64,000 nt of DNA from JBJYIN01 sp046237015 (GCF_046237015.1 NZ_JBJYIN010000006.1:124001-188000); one strand, 5' to 3'. Positions 36,132 through 45,243 are shown, counted from the first letter of the stretch. The notes: generated by a model not told the origin, from the letters alone. Program-made: numbers and translations.

Positions 36132-38204
36132 GTGGATAAACCGGCAATCCAACAGACAGGTATTGCAGAAAAATATACCGATGCATACGGCAATGAACGT
36201 CTTGTCGATGCATCGATCAGGGATAAACTTCTGGCGATGATGGATGTGTCTGGAAGTGAAAATGCACCTTTGCCCCCGGTGAGTGTTTTTCTTCATGGGC
36301 GTGATGCCGTTATTTCGCTGAGCGGCAGTGGCGAATTTGGCTGGACGCTAATGTATGAAAATGGTGGACAGGTTCAGGGAAAAACGCTGGGAGGCACCGC
36401 GCTGACGCTCCCGACAGCTTTACCTCTTGGCTATCACCTCTTGACCCTGACTCAGGCCGATCGCCGCTGGTCATGCCGTATTATTGTGGCGCCGCCACGT
36501 TGTTATGAACCAGAGGCTATCCAGCAAGGGAAACGCTGGTGGGGCGTAACCGCTCAGCTTTACACATTGCGTTCGCAACATAACTGGGGGATTGGCGATT
36601 TTGGTGATTTGCGCCAGTTGGTTGAGCAGATAGCCCGCCGTGGCGGTGTGTTTGTTGGACTGAACCCATTACACTCCCTGTATCCGGCGAACCCTGATGC
36701 CGCCAGCCCCTATAGCCCTTCCTCTCGTCATTGGCTGAACGTCATTTATATTGATGTGAATCGGGTTGATGATTTTCAACAAAGCGCTGAAGCACAGCAG
36801 TGGTGGCGACTGGATAAGACTCAGCACACATTAACGGCGCTGCGCACTGAGCGTTGGGTCAATTACGAATCAGTGATGGCGTTGAAACTTACCGCGTTGC
36901 GGATGGCTTTCCGTTATTTTAATCACCGGAGTGCATTAGACCCGCGGACCAGCGCATTTCGCCAGTTTGTACTTAATGGTGGACAAAGCCTGCAACTTCA
37001 GGCGACCTTCGATGCACTACAGGATTATCTTAAACAGCAAGGTGAAAACTATGCGGACTGGTCTCAATGGCCGGCCCGTTACCATGACGTGCATGGTGAA
37101 TCCGTAAAGTCGTTCCGTCGTGAACAGGCTGACGAAATCATGTTCTATTGCTGGCTGCAATGGTTGGCTTATGAGCAGTTGGCGGAGTGTTTTGCACACA
37201 GTAAACAGCTTGGTTTGCCTATCGGTTTGTATCGTGATTTAGCCGTTGGCGTGGCACAGGGCGGCGCGGAAACCTGGGATGAGCGCCACCTCTATTGTCT
37301 GGATGCGTCTATTGGCGCACCGCCAGATCCGCTTGGCCCTCAGGGACAAAACTGGCAATTGGCGCCAATGAATCCCAATATGATGCGTGCTCGAGGCTAT
37401 CAACCTTTTATTGATGTGTTACGCAGCAATATGGCGAACTGTGGCGCGTTACGGATCGATCATGTGATGGCGTTGCTGCGATTATGGTGGATCCCTAAAA
37501 CGGAAACCGCAGTGGGCGGTGCCTATGTGCATTACCCGGTTGATGACTTGTTAGCGGTGTTGGCGTTGGAAAGTCAGCGACATCGCTGCCTGATTATCGG
37601 TGAAGATTTAGGAACCGTACCCGCAGAGATTGTCAGCAAATTGCAGGACTATGGGGTGTATTCCTACAAGGTACTGTTTTTTGAGAAAGATGAGAAAGAT
37701 GAGAAAGACGTTTTTCGTCCATCATCTGACTACCCTCGTCAATCCATGGCGACGATTACTACACACGATCTCCCGACATTACGTGGCTATTGGCAGGCGG
37801 TAGATTTATCGTTGGGTAAGGATTTGGGACTATATCCAAACCCGGAGTTATTACAACAGCAGATCCAACTGCGTGAAAAAGCCAAGCAGGGGTTGCTGGA
37901 TGCATTACATCAACATGGTTTGCTGCCACAAAGAGTGGGGCGGAACTCGGTGCTGACGACGATGAGTTCGCCGCTTAACCGTGGTGTGCAGCGTTACATT
38001 ACCGATAGCGCCAGTGCGTTAGTGGGGTTTCAACTGGAAGACTGGTTGGATATGGCGACGCCGGTAAACGTACCAGGCACCAACCGGGAATATCCCAACT
38101 GGCGGCGTAAGTTATCTCGCTCGCTGGAGTCAATTTTTTCCGATCGTTATCTGGAACGTCTGATCAGAGATATTGATTTACGTCGTAGCGCACCCGGCAA
38201 GTGA
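36132..38204 (+). CDS. malQ: 4-alpha-glucanotransferase (amylomaltase)
   Basis: 690 residues (E. coli 694), GH77. It disproportionates maltodextrins, feeding MalP. Conserved blocks: LYTLRSQHNWGIGDFGDL, NPLHSLYPANPDAASPYSPSSR, LYRDLAVGVAQGGAE, nucleophile Asp in GALRIDHVMALLR, acid/base Glu in LIIGEDLGTVP, and Asp in TTHDLPTLRGYW. The start is a GTG at 36132 with GGAAGAGGG 8 bp upstream; the frame reads back into malP but without initiation signals. It contains a nine-base tandem triplication (37683-37709) encoding EKD-EKD-EKD. 23 bp after malP. Confidence 0.94.
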   Translation: MDKPAIQQTGIAEKYTDAYGNERLVDASIRDKLLAMMDVSGSENAPLPPVSVFLHGRDAVISLSGSGEFGWTLMYENGGQVQGKTLGGTALTLPTALPLGYHLLTLTQADRRWSCRIIVAPPRCYEPEAIQQGKRWWGVTAQLYTLRSQHNWGIGDFGDLRQLVEQIARRGGVFVGLNPLHSLYPANPDAASPYSPSSRHWLNVIYIDVNRVDDFQQSAEAQQWWRLDKTQHTLTALRTERWVNYESVMALKLTALRMAFRYFNHRSALDPRTSAFRQFVLNGGQSLQLQATFDALQDYLKQQGENYADWSQWPARYHDVHGESVKSFRREQADEIMFYCWLQWLAYEQLAECFAHSKQLGLPIGLYRDLAVGVAQGGAETWDERHLYCLDASIGAPPDPLGPQGQNWQLAPMNPNMMRARGYQPFIDVLRSNMANCGALRIDHVMALLRLWWIPKTETAVGGAYVHYPVDDLLAVLALESQRHRCLIIGEDLGTVPAEIVSKLQDYGVYSYKVLFFEKDEKDEKDVFRPSSDYPRQSMATITTHDLPTLRGYWQAVDLSLGKDLGLYPNPELLQQQIQLREKAKQGLLDALHQHGLLPQRVGRNSVLTTMSSPLNRGVQRYITDSASALVGFQLEDWLDMATPVNVPGTNREYPNWRRKLSRSLESIFSDRYLERLIRDIDLRRSAPGK

Positions 38205-38246
38205 TGGCATTCACGAGATTGACGGCCACAAAGAAATGAAACAGCT

Positions 38247-38271
38247 GTTCTGGGAGTGGAGCTCCCAGAAC
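38247..38271. terminator. Hairpin between convergent malQ and nfuA
   Basis: GTTCTGGGAG / CTCCCAGAAC, a perfect 10-bp stem with a 5-nt loop, lies in the gap between two convergent genes. T tracts are weak on both sides. Confidence 0.55.
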
Positions 38272-38309
38272 GGCACATTAATAATACGAAATATGAGTAA
38301 TACTAAATG

Positions 38310-38885
38310 TTAGTAGTAAGAGTGCTCGCCGCGCTGATGCTCGGTGAGGTCACGCACCCCTTTCAATTCGGGGAATTTTTGCAGTAATTCTTTCTCAATA
38401 CCTTCTTTCAGCGTGTAATCGACCATTGAACAGCCGTTACAGCCACCGCCGAATTGCAAAATCGCCAGCGCATCATCGGTAATTTCCATCAGCGTGACTT
38501 TACCGCCGTGGCCCGCTAACTGAGGGTTGATTTGCGATTGAAGAACGTATTCCACACGCTCTATCAGCGGTGCATCATCATCCACTTTACGCATCTTGGC
38601 GTTCGGTGCTTTTAGCGTCAGTTGAGAACCTAACTGGTCGGTAACGAAATCGATCTCCGCATCTTCCAGATAAGGGGCGCTGAGTTCATCAACATAGGCA
38701 GAAATTTTTTCAAATTTCAGTTCGGTGTCGCTGGCTTCCACCGCATCTGGCGGGCAATAAGACACACCACACTCCGCATTCGGCGTACCTGGGTTAATGA
38801 CGAAAACACGAATTTGCGTGCCTTCTTCCTGTTTTGCCAGCAGTTTCAGAAAGTGTTCCTGAGCAGCATCAGTAATGTGGATCAT
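38310..38885 (-). CDS. nfuA: Fe-S cluster carrier protein NfuA
   Basis: 191 residues, identical in length to E. coli NfuA. It has an N-terminal degenerate A-type domain (lacking the three cysteines of true A-type carriers) and a C-terminal Nfu domain with the CxxC cluster ligands in FGGGCNGCSMVDYTL. It delivers [4Fe-4S] clusters to apo-enzymes, notably under oxidative stress or iron starvation. Beside gntX and bioH as in E. coli. The E. coli neighbour gntT is absent from this interval. Confidence 0.96.
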   Translation of the reverse strand: MIHITDAAQEHFLKLLAKQEEGTQIRVFVINPGTPNAECGVSYCPPDAVEASDTELKFEKISAYVDELSAPYLEDAEIDFVTDQLGSQLTLKAPNAKMRKVDDDAPLIERVEYVLQSQINPQLAGHGGKVTLMEITDDALAILQFGGGCNGCSMVDYTLKEGIEKELLQKFPELKGVRDLTEHQRGEHSYY

Positions 38886-38945
38886 AATGTTAAACTCAAT
38901 GGTTGACTACGCATGTCGGTTATAATACGCCCATCCTCCCCCTAA

Positions 38946-39647
38946 CTACAAGGTTCGACACAAACACCATACCTGGACCCCGATAGCTCCCTGAGCCAGC
39001 AATAATCGGCTGATTTCAGCAGCGGTGCTGCCAGTGGTGACGACATCGTCTAAGAGTACGACCTGCTTACCGGTCAACGGTACCGCGCAGGCAAATGCGC
39101 CTCGCAGATTATTTCGTCGGGCGCTGGCGCTGAGCGTTTGCTGTATTCGGGTTTGGCGTTGGCGGCGAATTGTCTGGGGGGAATATTCACATCCCAGCCA
39201 GTGTGCCAATGGTCGGGCTAAGCATTCCGTCTGGTTGAAACCGCGTAACCACTGGCGTCGTTTATGTAATGGAACGGTAACTAGCATGTCGGGTCGATAC
39301 AGAGGAATGGCATTGCGTTGTGCGTGTTCCCGATAGGCTTTTAGCCAGGTTAATAAAATTTGTCGTGCCAGAACGGTCGCCAATTCCGTTTTACCCTGAA
39401 ATTTAAATAATTTCAGCAAGGTACTGAAGGGAGGCGCATAGTCGCTGACAAACGTCATCGACTGCCATGGTGGTGGATGTTGCAGACATCGACCACATTG
39501 TCGTGAGGCATCAACTGCCGGTAAACCACAGCGAGGACAGCACAGCGGCGGTGCTGGTAAATGACGCTGGCAAAATGAACAGATCCCCCATCGGCTATGA
39601 TAAAGCGGTAATCGACATAGCCAGCAGTGGGCTGCGATGGTTAACAT
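38946..39647 (-). CDS. gntX: ComF/GntX-family phosphoribosyltransferase-like protein
   Basis: 233 residues. The N-terminal zinc-finger-like segment has eight cysteines in pairs (CWLC, CSFC, CCPRC, CGRC), followed by a type I PRTase fold with the PRPP-binding loop VVLLDDVVTTGSTAAE. Called GntX in E. coli; its family includes ComFC of competence. The role is probably in DNA uptake or use of DNA as nutrient rather than gluconate transport, as the old name implies. AAGGA lies before the ATG on the minus strand. Divergent from bioH, with 77 bp between. Confidence 0.92.
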   Translation of the reverse strand: MLTIAAHCWLCRLPLYHSRWGICSFCQRHLPAPPLCCPRCGLPAVDASRQCGRCLQHPPPWQSMTFVSDYAPPFSTLLKLFKFQGKTELATVLARQILLTWLKAYREHAQRNAIPLYRPDMLVTVPLHKRRQWLRGFNQTECLARPLAHWLGCEYSPQTIRRQRQTRIQQTLSASARRNNLRGAFACAVPLTGKQVVLLDDVVTTGSTAAEISRLLLAQGAIGVQVWCLCRTL

Positions 39648-39724
39648 CGTATTTCCTTATATAATGATTTCCCGAAAAATAGAACGTCCCCTAAAAAGGA
39701 TTCCTGACGGTAGGAAGATAACCG

Positions 39725-40504
39725 ATGACCGCGTTGTATTGGCAGACAGAAGGTGCAGGAAAAACGGAACTTGTGCTGTTGCACGGATGGGGGCTGAATG
39801 CTCAGGTATGGCGTTGCATTTCAGCACGATTAGCGCCGCATTTTCGATTGCATCTGGTCGATCTGCCTGGATATGGGCGAAGTCAGGGATTTGGCCCGTT
39901 GACGCTGGCGCAGATGGCTGACATTGTGCTGGCTCGTGCCCCGGAACGAGCTATCTGGTTGGGATGGTCGCTCGGTGGGTTGGTTGCCAGTCAGGTCGCA
40001 TTGTGTGCTCCGCAGCGGGTGGCTGGATTGATCACACTGGCGTCTTCACCGTGCTTTCGCGCGCAAGAGGACTGGCCGGGCATCAAGTCCACCGTGTTAC
40101 AGGGATTTCAGCAGCAGCTTAGCGAAGACTTTCAGCGTACCGTGGAACGATTTCTGGCGTTACAAACGCTGGGGACGGACAGTGCACGGCAAGATGCGCG
40201 TTTACTGAAAAGTGTGGTGCTGGAACAACCGATGCCATCCGTCGAGGTGCTCAATGGCGGATTGGATATTCTTCGTCAGGCTGATTTGCGTCAGTCGCTC
40301 GCCGCGATGACGCAACCCTTCCTGAGAGTGTATGGCGCATTGGATGGTCTGGTACCGCGGAAGGTGGCGAGCCTGTTGGATCAACAATGGCCCGACTCAT
40401 CATCGCTGGTGATTCCCAAGGCGGCACATGCGCCGTTTATTTCTCATCCGGACGCATTTGTCGATGCCATTATGGCGTTTTCGCAACGAGCGGTATCAGC
40501 CTGA
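39725..40504 (+). CDS. bioH: Pimeloyl-[acyl-carrier protein] methyl ester esterase
   Basis: 259 residues (E. coli 256), an alpha/beta hydrolase. It removes the methyl group from pimeloyl-ACP methyl ester, ending the BioC-BioH route to the biotin precursor. Oxyanion region LLHGWGLN, nucleophile serine in WLGWSLGGLVAS, catalytic Asp in YGALDGLVPRK and catalytic His in AAHAPFISHP. AGGAAG precedes the ATG. It marks the end of the E. coli-like backbone in this part of the window. Confidence 0.95.
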   Translation: MTALYWQTEGAGKTELVLLHGWGLNAQVWRCISARLAPHFRLHLVDLPGYGRSQGFGPLTLAQMADIVLARAPERAIWLGWSLGGLVASQVALCAPQRVAGLITLASSPCFRAQEDWPGIKSTVLQGFQQQLSEDFQRTVERFLALQTLGTDSARQDARLLKSVVLEQPMPSVEVLNGGLDILRQADLRQSLAAMTQPFLRVYGALDGLVPRKVASLLDQQWPDSSSLVIPKAAHAPFISHPDAFVDAIMAFSQRAVSA

Positions 40505-40666
40505 TGAAGGCGTCAGGGAAGAAAACTGGTTGGACTGTGGGTTATTCAACGCCTTTGTTATATAATGTTATGCTTAACATGCGGACAGATTATGGATACG
40601 TCGCTGTAAAGCGCGTGTTGGATGGGCGTACAGCGTAATGCCTGATAAAAAAGGATAGTCAATATC

Positions 40667-41383
40667 GTGGCGAAACTGGATACCGACAGTGCACTGCCCT
40701 TGTATAAGCAGTTAGAACAGAAGATCAAATCAGCGATTCTGGATGGTAAGTTTAAAGCCGGACAGAAAATCCCCACGGAACTGGAACTCAGCCAGAATTA
40801 TCAGGTCAGCCGCATTACCGTTCGCAAGGCGTTGGAAGCGTTAACGCGAGATCATTTACTCACGCGAATTTCCGGCAAAGGAACCTTTGTCTCGGCGGAA
40901 AAATTTCAACGTGATATGTCCGGCATTGTCAGCTTTTCTGAGCTTTGTCGTTCGCAAGGGCGTCGACCGGGAGCCAGGACGATTAAATCCGTCATTGAAA
41001 TGCCGACAACAGAGGTTCGCGATGCGCTGGAACTGGCCGACGATGACCGTATTATCACGTTGGAGCGTATTCGCTACGCCGATGATATTCCGGTTTCACT
41101 GGAAATCGCCCGTTTTCCCGAAACGTTTTCCTTCCTGTTGACGGAAGAGCTTAACCAACAGTCGTTGTATCAAATTCTGAAGGAAAAATACGATATCTAT
41201 TTTACCCGCTCAGCCAAGGTTATTGAGCTGGTATACGCGAGCTACGACGTTGCCCATTATCTGGCGATACCGACAGGGTATCCGCTAATCTCTATTACCA
41301 GTCGTATTATTGATAATCACGGTAAGGCTTCTTGCTCATCTACCCAGCTTATTGTGGGCGATAAAATCCGTTTTTTTGTCTAA
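40667..41383 (+). CDS. fraR: GntR/HutC-family regulator of the fructose-asparagine-type cluster
   Basis: 238 residues. N-terminal winged helix (PLYKQLEQKIKSAILDGKF, KIPTELELSQNYQVSRITVRKAL) and a C-terminal UTRA ligand-binding domain from about residue 90. The HutC subfamily usually senses sugar phosphates or related metabolites and represses the adjacent operon. GTG start, with AAGGA 11 bp upstream. A strong terminator separates it from the fraB-like gene. The name fraR is by analogy with the Salmonella fra locus and could equally be frlR-like. Confidence 0.75.
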   Translation: MAKLDTDSALPLYKQLEQKIKSAILDGKFKAGQKIPTELELSQNYQVSRITVRKALEALTRDHLLTRISGKGTFVSAEKFQRDMSGIVSFSELCRSQGRRPGARTIKSVIEMPTTEVRDALELADDDRIITLERIRYADDIPVSLEIARFPETFSFLLTEELNQQSLYQILKEKYDIYFTRSAKVIELVYASYDVAHYLAIPTGYPLISITSRIIDNHGKASCSSTQLIVGDKIRFFV

Positions 41384-41425
41384 TACTCTTCAGCGTTGCC
41401 GCTCCATCTGTTCTTCATTGCTAAT

Positions 41426-41447
41426 AACCGCCCGCGGCGGTTTTTTT
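41426..41447 (+). terminator. Terminator of fraR
   Basis: AACCGCC / GGCGGTT, a 7-bp GC-rich stem with a 3-nt loop, leads into a run of T (41441-41447). It begins 43 bp after the regulator's stop codon. Confidence 0.88.
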
Positions 41448-41550
41448 GTCGTCTCCACTCAGCCGGTAGATTAACTTCCCCGTCGTTAATGCGGGAAGAG
41501 TGATCTGCTCCATAGTTTTTTTGCATGTAGCGAACGATTTGTTGAATGAT

Positions 41551-41595
41551 ATGTATTGCAATGTTATATGTAATTCATAGTTCATTTTAATACAT
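41551..41595 (+). promoter_or_regulatory. Candidate operator arms upstream of fraB
   Basis: ATGTATT (41551-41557) and AATACAT (41589-41595) are perfect inverted arms about 30 bp apart in the AT-rich stretch before fraB. They could be operator half-sites for the adjacent GntR-type regulator. No biochemical consensus is known to me, so this is tentative. Confidence 0.25.
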
Positions 41596-41646
41596 TTTTT
41601 AACGTGTGAACTGAGTATCCAAGCACAAGCGCTATTGAGAGGAATC

Positions 41647-42621
41647 ATGAGCATAAAAGAGATTGTAACGGGCATTATTGCAGATAAGGCAGACGTTGGC
41701 GGGATTAAGCATGTTTACTACGCAGCCTGTGGTGGCTCCTATGCGGCGTTTTATCCGGTAAAAAGCTTTTTGGAAACAGAAGGCAAAGACATTTCTGTCG
41801 GGCTATACAACAGTAGCGAATTCGTCAATAACCCGCCTGCTGCGTTAGGTGAAAATGCGGTATTGATTGTTGCATCACATAAAGGCAATACGCCAGAAAC
41901 GATTAAAGCCGCAGAATTGGCGCAGAGTCGTGGGGTTCCGGTTATTGGTTTAACATGGCTCACGGATTCTCCGTTGGTGGAGTTTTGCGATCACGTGGTG
42001 ACTTATAGCTTTGGCGACGATAAAGATATTGCTGAAGAAAAAACCATAAAAGCATTGTTAACCGGCGTTGAGATTCTCAACCAGATGGAAGGCTATGCCC
42101 ATTACGATAAGTTCCTGGACGCAGCAGGTAAGATCGACAAAATCGTTAAACAGGCTTGTATTCATGTTGAAAAACGCGCACTGGCTTTTGCTGAAGAATA
42201 TAAAAACGACCCGGTGATTTATACGATGGGTAGTGGTGCGAGCTATGGTTCAGCTTATCTACAAAGCATTTGTATTTTCATGGAAATGCAATGGATTCAT
42301 TCTGCTTGTCTGCATAGCGGTGAGTTTTTCCATGGACCCTTTGAGATTACCGATGCCAACACGCCATTCTTTATTCAACTTTCTGAAGGGAAAACCAGAG
42401 CGTTGGATGAACGTGCGCTGACATTCCTTAAAAAATACGGCAAGCGTATTGAAGTGATTGATGCAAAAGAGTTAGGTATTTCTACTCTTGATGTCTCGGT
42501 TGTCGATTATTTTAACCACTCTTTATTTAATAATGTTTATCCGGTTTACAATCGTGCATTGGCCGCGATTCGTCAACATCCGCTAACAACACGTCGCTAT
42601 ATGTGGAAAGTTGATTACTGA
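41647..42621 (+). CDS. fraB: SIS-domain Amadori deglycase, FraB-type
   Basis: 324 residues with two SIS (sugar isomerase) domains. The first is seen as YYAACGGSYAAFYPVKSFL with the phosphate-binding loop VASHKGNTPETI; the second as YTMGSGASYGSAYL. The active-site segment HSGEFFHGPFE carries the Glu and His expected of FrlB/FraB deglycases, which split 6-phosphofructosyl-amino acids into glucose 6-phosphate and the free amino acid. It recalls Salmonella FraB more than E. coli FrlB (for example YNSSEFVNNPP). The ATG at 41647 has GAGAGGA upstream. First structural gene of the cluster. Confidence 0.78.
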   Translation: MSIKEIVTGIIADKADVGGIKHVYYAACGGSYAAFYPVKSFLETEGKDISVGLYNSSEFVNNPPAALGENAVLIVASHKGNTPETIKAAELAQSRGVPVIGLTWLTDSPLVEFCDHVVTYSFGDDKDIAEEKTIKALLTGVEILNQMEGYAHYDKFLDAAGKIDKIVKQACIHVEKRALAFAEEYKNDPVIYTMGSGASYGSAYLQSICIFMEMQWIHSACLHSGEFFHGPFEITDANTPFFIQLSEGKTRALDERALTFLKKYGKRIEVIDAKELGISTLDVSVVDYFNHSLFNNVYPVYNRALAAIRQHPLTTRRYMWKVDY

Positions 42622-42806
42622 TAAACGAACAATATTTTTTATAAAAACGATACCCCGGATTATTCTAATAAAATTGATATATGTGTCATTTTTTGTATGA
42701 AAGGGTATTTCAGCAAGGATGCTGTTCCTTTTCTGTCAGTGAGTCGTTATTGTCTTAATAACATGAGATACCGTTATTTACCCTGAGAAAGACGGCGGGA
42801 AAATAA

Positions 42807-43658
42807 ATGAAATACAGAGTCATTGGTATTGGCGATAATGTTGTTGATAAATATTTACACACTGGGTTGATGTACCCAGGTGGAAATGCGCTAAATTTTT
42901 CCGTTTATGCCAAACAGTTGGGATTAGACAGCGCATTCATGGGGGTATTTGGTGACGATGAACCTGCCAGACATGTGCAGGACACGCTACACCATCTTGG
43001 TATTGATACGCAACGATGTCGCCGTTATCCCGGGGAGAATGGCTATGCCTGCATTGACCTGATCGACGGTGAAAGAACCTTTCTCCACAGTAATAAAGGT
43101 GGTGTGCTGCGTGAACATCCACTCGTTTTTGAATCTGCCGATTTAGACTATATCTCAGGGTTTGATTTGGTTCATGTGAGTCTGAATAGCTATTTGGAAA
43201 GCCAATTAGAGATCATTAAACAACAAGGTGTCCTGTTATCATTCGATTTCTCTATGCGTGGTACGGATGATTACTTCAGGCAAGTGTGTCCTTTTATTGA
43301 TTATGGCTTTGTTTCCTGTAGTCATTTATCAGAAGAGGAAACAAAAAGTAAATTAAATATGCTGTTTGATTATGGTTGTAAGACTGTAGTTGCAACGCGT
43401 GGTCATGAAGGTGTTTACCATTATGATGGCGATGAAATAACTTTTTATCGTCCTGATTATATAAAACCTGTTGATACGTTGGGTGCAGGCGATTCTTTTC
43501 TTACTGGATTTTTAGTCTCGTTCTTGTTTTCTGATGAACAGTTTAAAGGCACTAAAAAAGAAAAGATATTAACTGCAATAGAAAAAGGGAATCAGCTAGC
43601 AGGGAAAACATTGCGATACTTCGGGGCGTTCGGTTATGGAAAAGCATTCATAGAATAA
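42807..43658 (+). CDS. fraD: PfkB-family sugar kinase, FraD/FrlD-type
   Basis: 283 residues, ribokinase (PfkB) family. N-terminal substrate motif YPGGNALNFSVYAKQLG and C-terminal ATP/catalytic motif DTLGAGDSFLTGFLVSFLF with the catalytic Asp. It resembles FrlD, which phosphorylates fructosamines at carbon 6. With the adjacent deglycase it would phosphorylate an imported Amadori compound such as fructose-asparagine. A 185-bp gap without a recognisable feature lies between fraB and fraD. Codon use is more AT-rich than the surrounding backbone, suggesting transfer. Confidence 0.78.
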   Translation: MKYRVIGIGDNVVDKYLHTGLMYPGGNALNFSVYAKQLGLDSAFMGVFGDDEPARHVQDTLHHLGIDTQRCRRYPGENGYACIDLIDGERTFLHSNKGGVLREHPLVFESADLDYISGFDLVHVSLNSYLESQLEIIKQQGVLLSFDFSMRGTDDYFRQVCPFIDYGFVSCSHLSEEETKSKLNMLFDYGCKTVVATRGHEGVYHYDGDEITFYRPDYIKPVDTLGAGDSFLTGFLVSFLFSDEQFKGTKKEKILTAIEKGNQLAGKTLRYFGAFGYGKAFIE

Positions 43659-43707
43659 GTAAATCTTATTTATAAGCCGAATAATTATCCGAAATTCATT
43701 TTGACAC

Positions 43708-43768
43708 TACACCCTAAATAATTCGATTTGCAGCCAACTCACATGCAACTTGAAGTATGGCGGGATAT
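43708..43768. repeat. Short copy of the palindromic repeat between fraD and fraA
   Basis: Ends TACACCCTAAATAATTCGA and GCAACTTGAAGTATGGCGGG match, in opposite orientation, the two ends of the 127-bp element at 4130-4256; the interior is reduced. It lies just upstream of the fraA start. Confidence 0.78.
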
Positions 43769-43791
43769 TAAAATAAAAGTTGGGGTGATAT

Positions 43792-45108
43792 ATGTTTTGG
43801 ACAGAATTGTGTTTCATTATATTAGCTCTGATGTATGGTGCCAGAATCGGTGGCGTTTTTTTGGGAATGATCGGCGGTTTAGGCGTTGGTGTACTGGTCT
43901 TCCTGTTCCAGCTATCGCCGTCTTCACCTCCCGTCGATGTGATGTTGATTATTCTTTCTGTCGTGCTGGCGGCATCGTCACTTCAGGCTGCGGGGGGATT
44001 GGATTTTCTCGTTTCGGTTGCTGAACGATTGCTCAGGCGGCATCCGAAATACATTACAATACTCGCGCCATTTGTATCCTACCTTTTTACCTTTATGTCG
44101 GGCACCGGCCATGTCGTTTACAGCCTGTTGCCGGTGATTTCTGAGGTTGCTCGTGATTCAGGTATTCGGCCTGAGCGCCCCTTATCCATCTCGGTGATTG
44201 CGTCACAGCAGGCGATAACGGCGTGTCCGATTTCTGCGGCCATGGCAGCAATGATTGGCTTCATGATGCCGTTAGACATCAGCATTTCCTCCATCATGCT
44301 AGTCTGTGTCCCTGCGACACTTATTGGTGTGGCGGCAGGGGCGTTGTCGACGTTCTCCATGGGGAAAGAGCTGGCCGACGATCCGGAATATCAACGTCGG
44401 GTAAAAGAAGGGCTGATTCAGGGCACCGAACAGCGGAAAGCGCGTACTCCCGCGACCTGGCGTGTGAAGCTGTCTGTCCTGCTGTTTTTGTTGGGTGCGG
44501 TAGTGATTGTGCTGCTCGGCGTTTTTCCATCCCTGCGGCCGATGGTTGAAACCGCAAAAGGTCCACAGCTGTTATCCATGTCATATACGATTCAGATAAC
44601 CATGTTGTCGTTCGCTTGTCTGATCGTTTTATTTTGCCGTCCGTCCATTGACCAGATTTTGAGTGGGACGGTATTTAAGGCGGGTGCATTGGCGATTGTG
44701 TGTGCCTTCGGTCTGGCGTGGATGAGCGACACGTTTGTGAGTGGAAATTTACCCTTCATCAAAGCCGGTGTGCAGTCTATCTTGCAGGAACATATCTGGT
44801 TGATCGCGGTAATGATGTTTTTTGTTTCTGCAATGGTCAGTAGTCAGGCGGCAACGACGATGATCTTATTACCATTAGGGATCGCGTTGGGTTTACCTGC
44901 TTATGCGCTTATCGGTGCATGGCCTGCGGTAAATGGTTATTTCTTCATTCCTGTCGCCGGGCAATGTCTGGCTGCGCTGGCATTTGATACGACGGGGACG
45001 ACCCGCATTGGTAAATATGTGCTAAACCATAGCTTTATGCGTCCGGGATTGGTCAGTGTCGTGGTCTCGGTGGTGGTAGGGCTGATGATTGCAAGGATGG
45101 TGCTGTAA
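43792..45108 (+). CDS. fraA: Dcu-family transporter, FraA-type
   Basis: 438 residues with about 10-12 transmembrane segments. It follows DcuA/DcuB along its length: GARIGGVFLGMIGGLGVGVL, ASSLQAAGGLDFLV, the LLRRHPKYITILAPFVSYLF block, GTGHV, ITACPISAAMAAMIG, and DTTGTTRIGKYVLNHSFM. True DcuA/B carry C4-dicarboxylates and aspartate. In the Salmonella fra locus a Dcu-family protein (FraA) imports fructose-asparagine, and the neighbours here make that the better guess. Terminator downstream. An asparaginase gene (fraE in Salmonella) does not follow. Confidence 0.78.
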   Translation: MFWTELCFIILALMYGARIGGVFLGMIGGLGVGVLVFLFQLSPSSPPVDVMLIILSVVLAASSLQAAGGLDFLVSVAERLLRRHPKYITILAPFVSYLFTFMSGTGHVVYSLLPVISEVARDSGIRPERPLSISVIASQQAITACPISAAMAAMIGFMMPLDISISSIMLVCVPATLIGVAAGALSTFSMGKELADDPEYQRRVKEGLIQGTEQRKARTPATWRVKLSVLLFLLGAVVIVLLGVFPSLRPMVETAKGPQLLSMSYTIQITMLSFACLIVLFCRPSIDQILSGTVFKAGALAIVCAFGLAWMSDTFVSGNLPFIKAGVQSILQEHIWLIAVMMFFVSAMVSSQAATTMILLPLGIALGLPAYALIGAWPAVNGYFFIPVAGQCLAALAFDTTGTTRIGKYVLNHSFMRPGLVSVVVSVVVGLMIARMVL

Positions 45109-45155
45109 TCGTTACCTGAAAATGCTGTTTTCACGTCGTTAAGACAATACCCATC

Positions 45156-45191
45156 AGGAATGGACATGCAGGTTGTGTCCATTCCTTCTTT
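45156..45191 (+). terminator. Terminator of the fra-type cluster
   Basis: AGGAATGGACA / TGTCCATTCCT, a perfect 11-bp stem (45156-45166 with 45176-45186) and 9-nt loop, followed by TCTTT, 48 bp after the fraA stop codon. Confidence 0.65.
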
Positions 45192-45226
45192 AGATGTTCA
45201 TCGATACGTAAAGACGATAATTTACA

Positions 45227-45243
45227 TTTTCTCCTCAATTTCT
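45227..45243 (+). promoter_or_regulatory. Candidate BaeR box upstream of acrD
   Basis: TTTTCTCCTCAATTTCT matches about 12 of 17 positions of the BaeR consensus TTTTCTCCATDATTGGC, including the whole TTTTCTCC core. It lies 130 bp upstream of the acrD ATG. In E. coli BaeR activates acrD. The second half of the site is poor. Confidence 0.4.
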
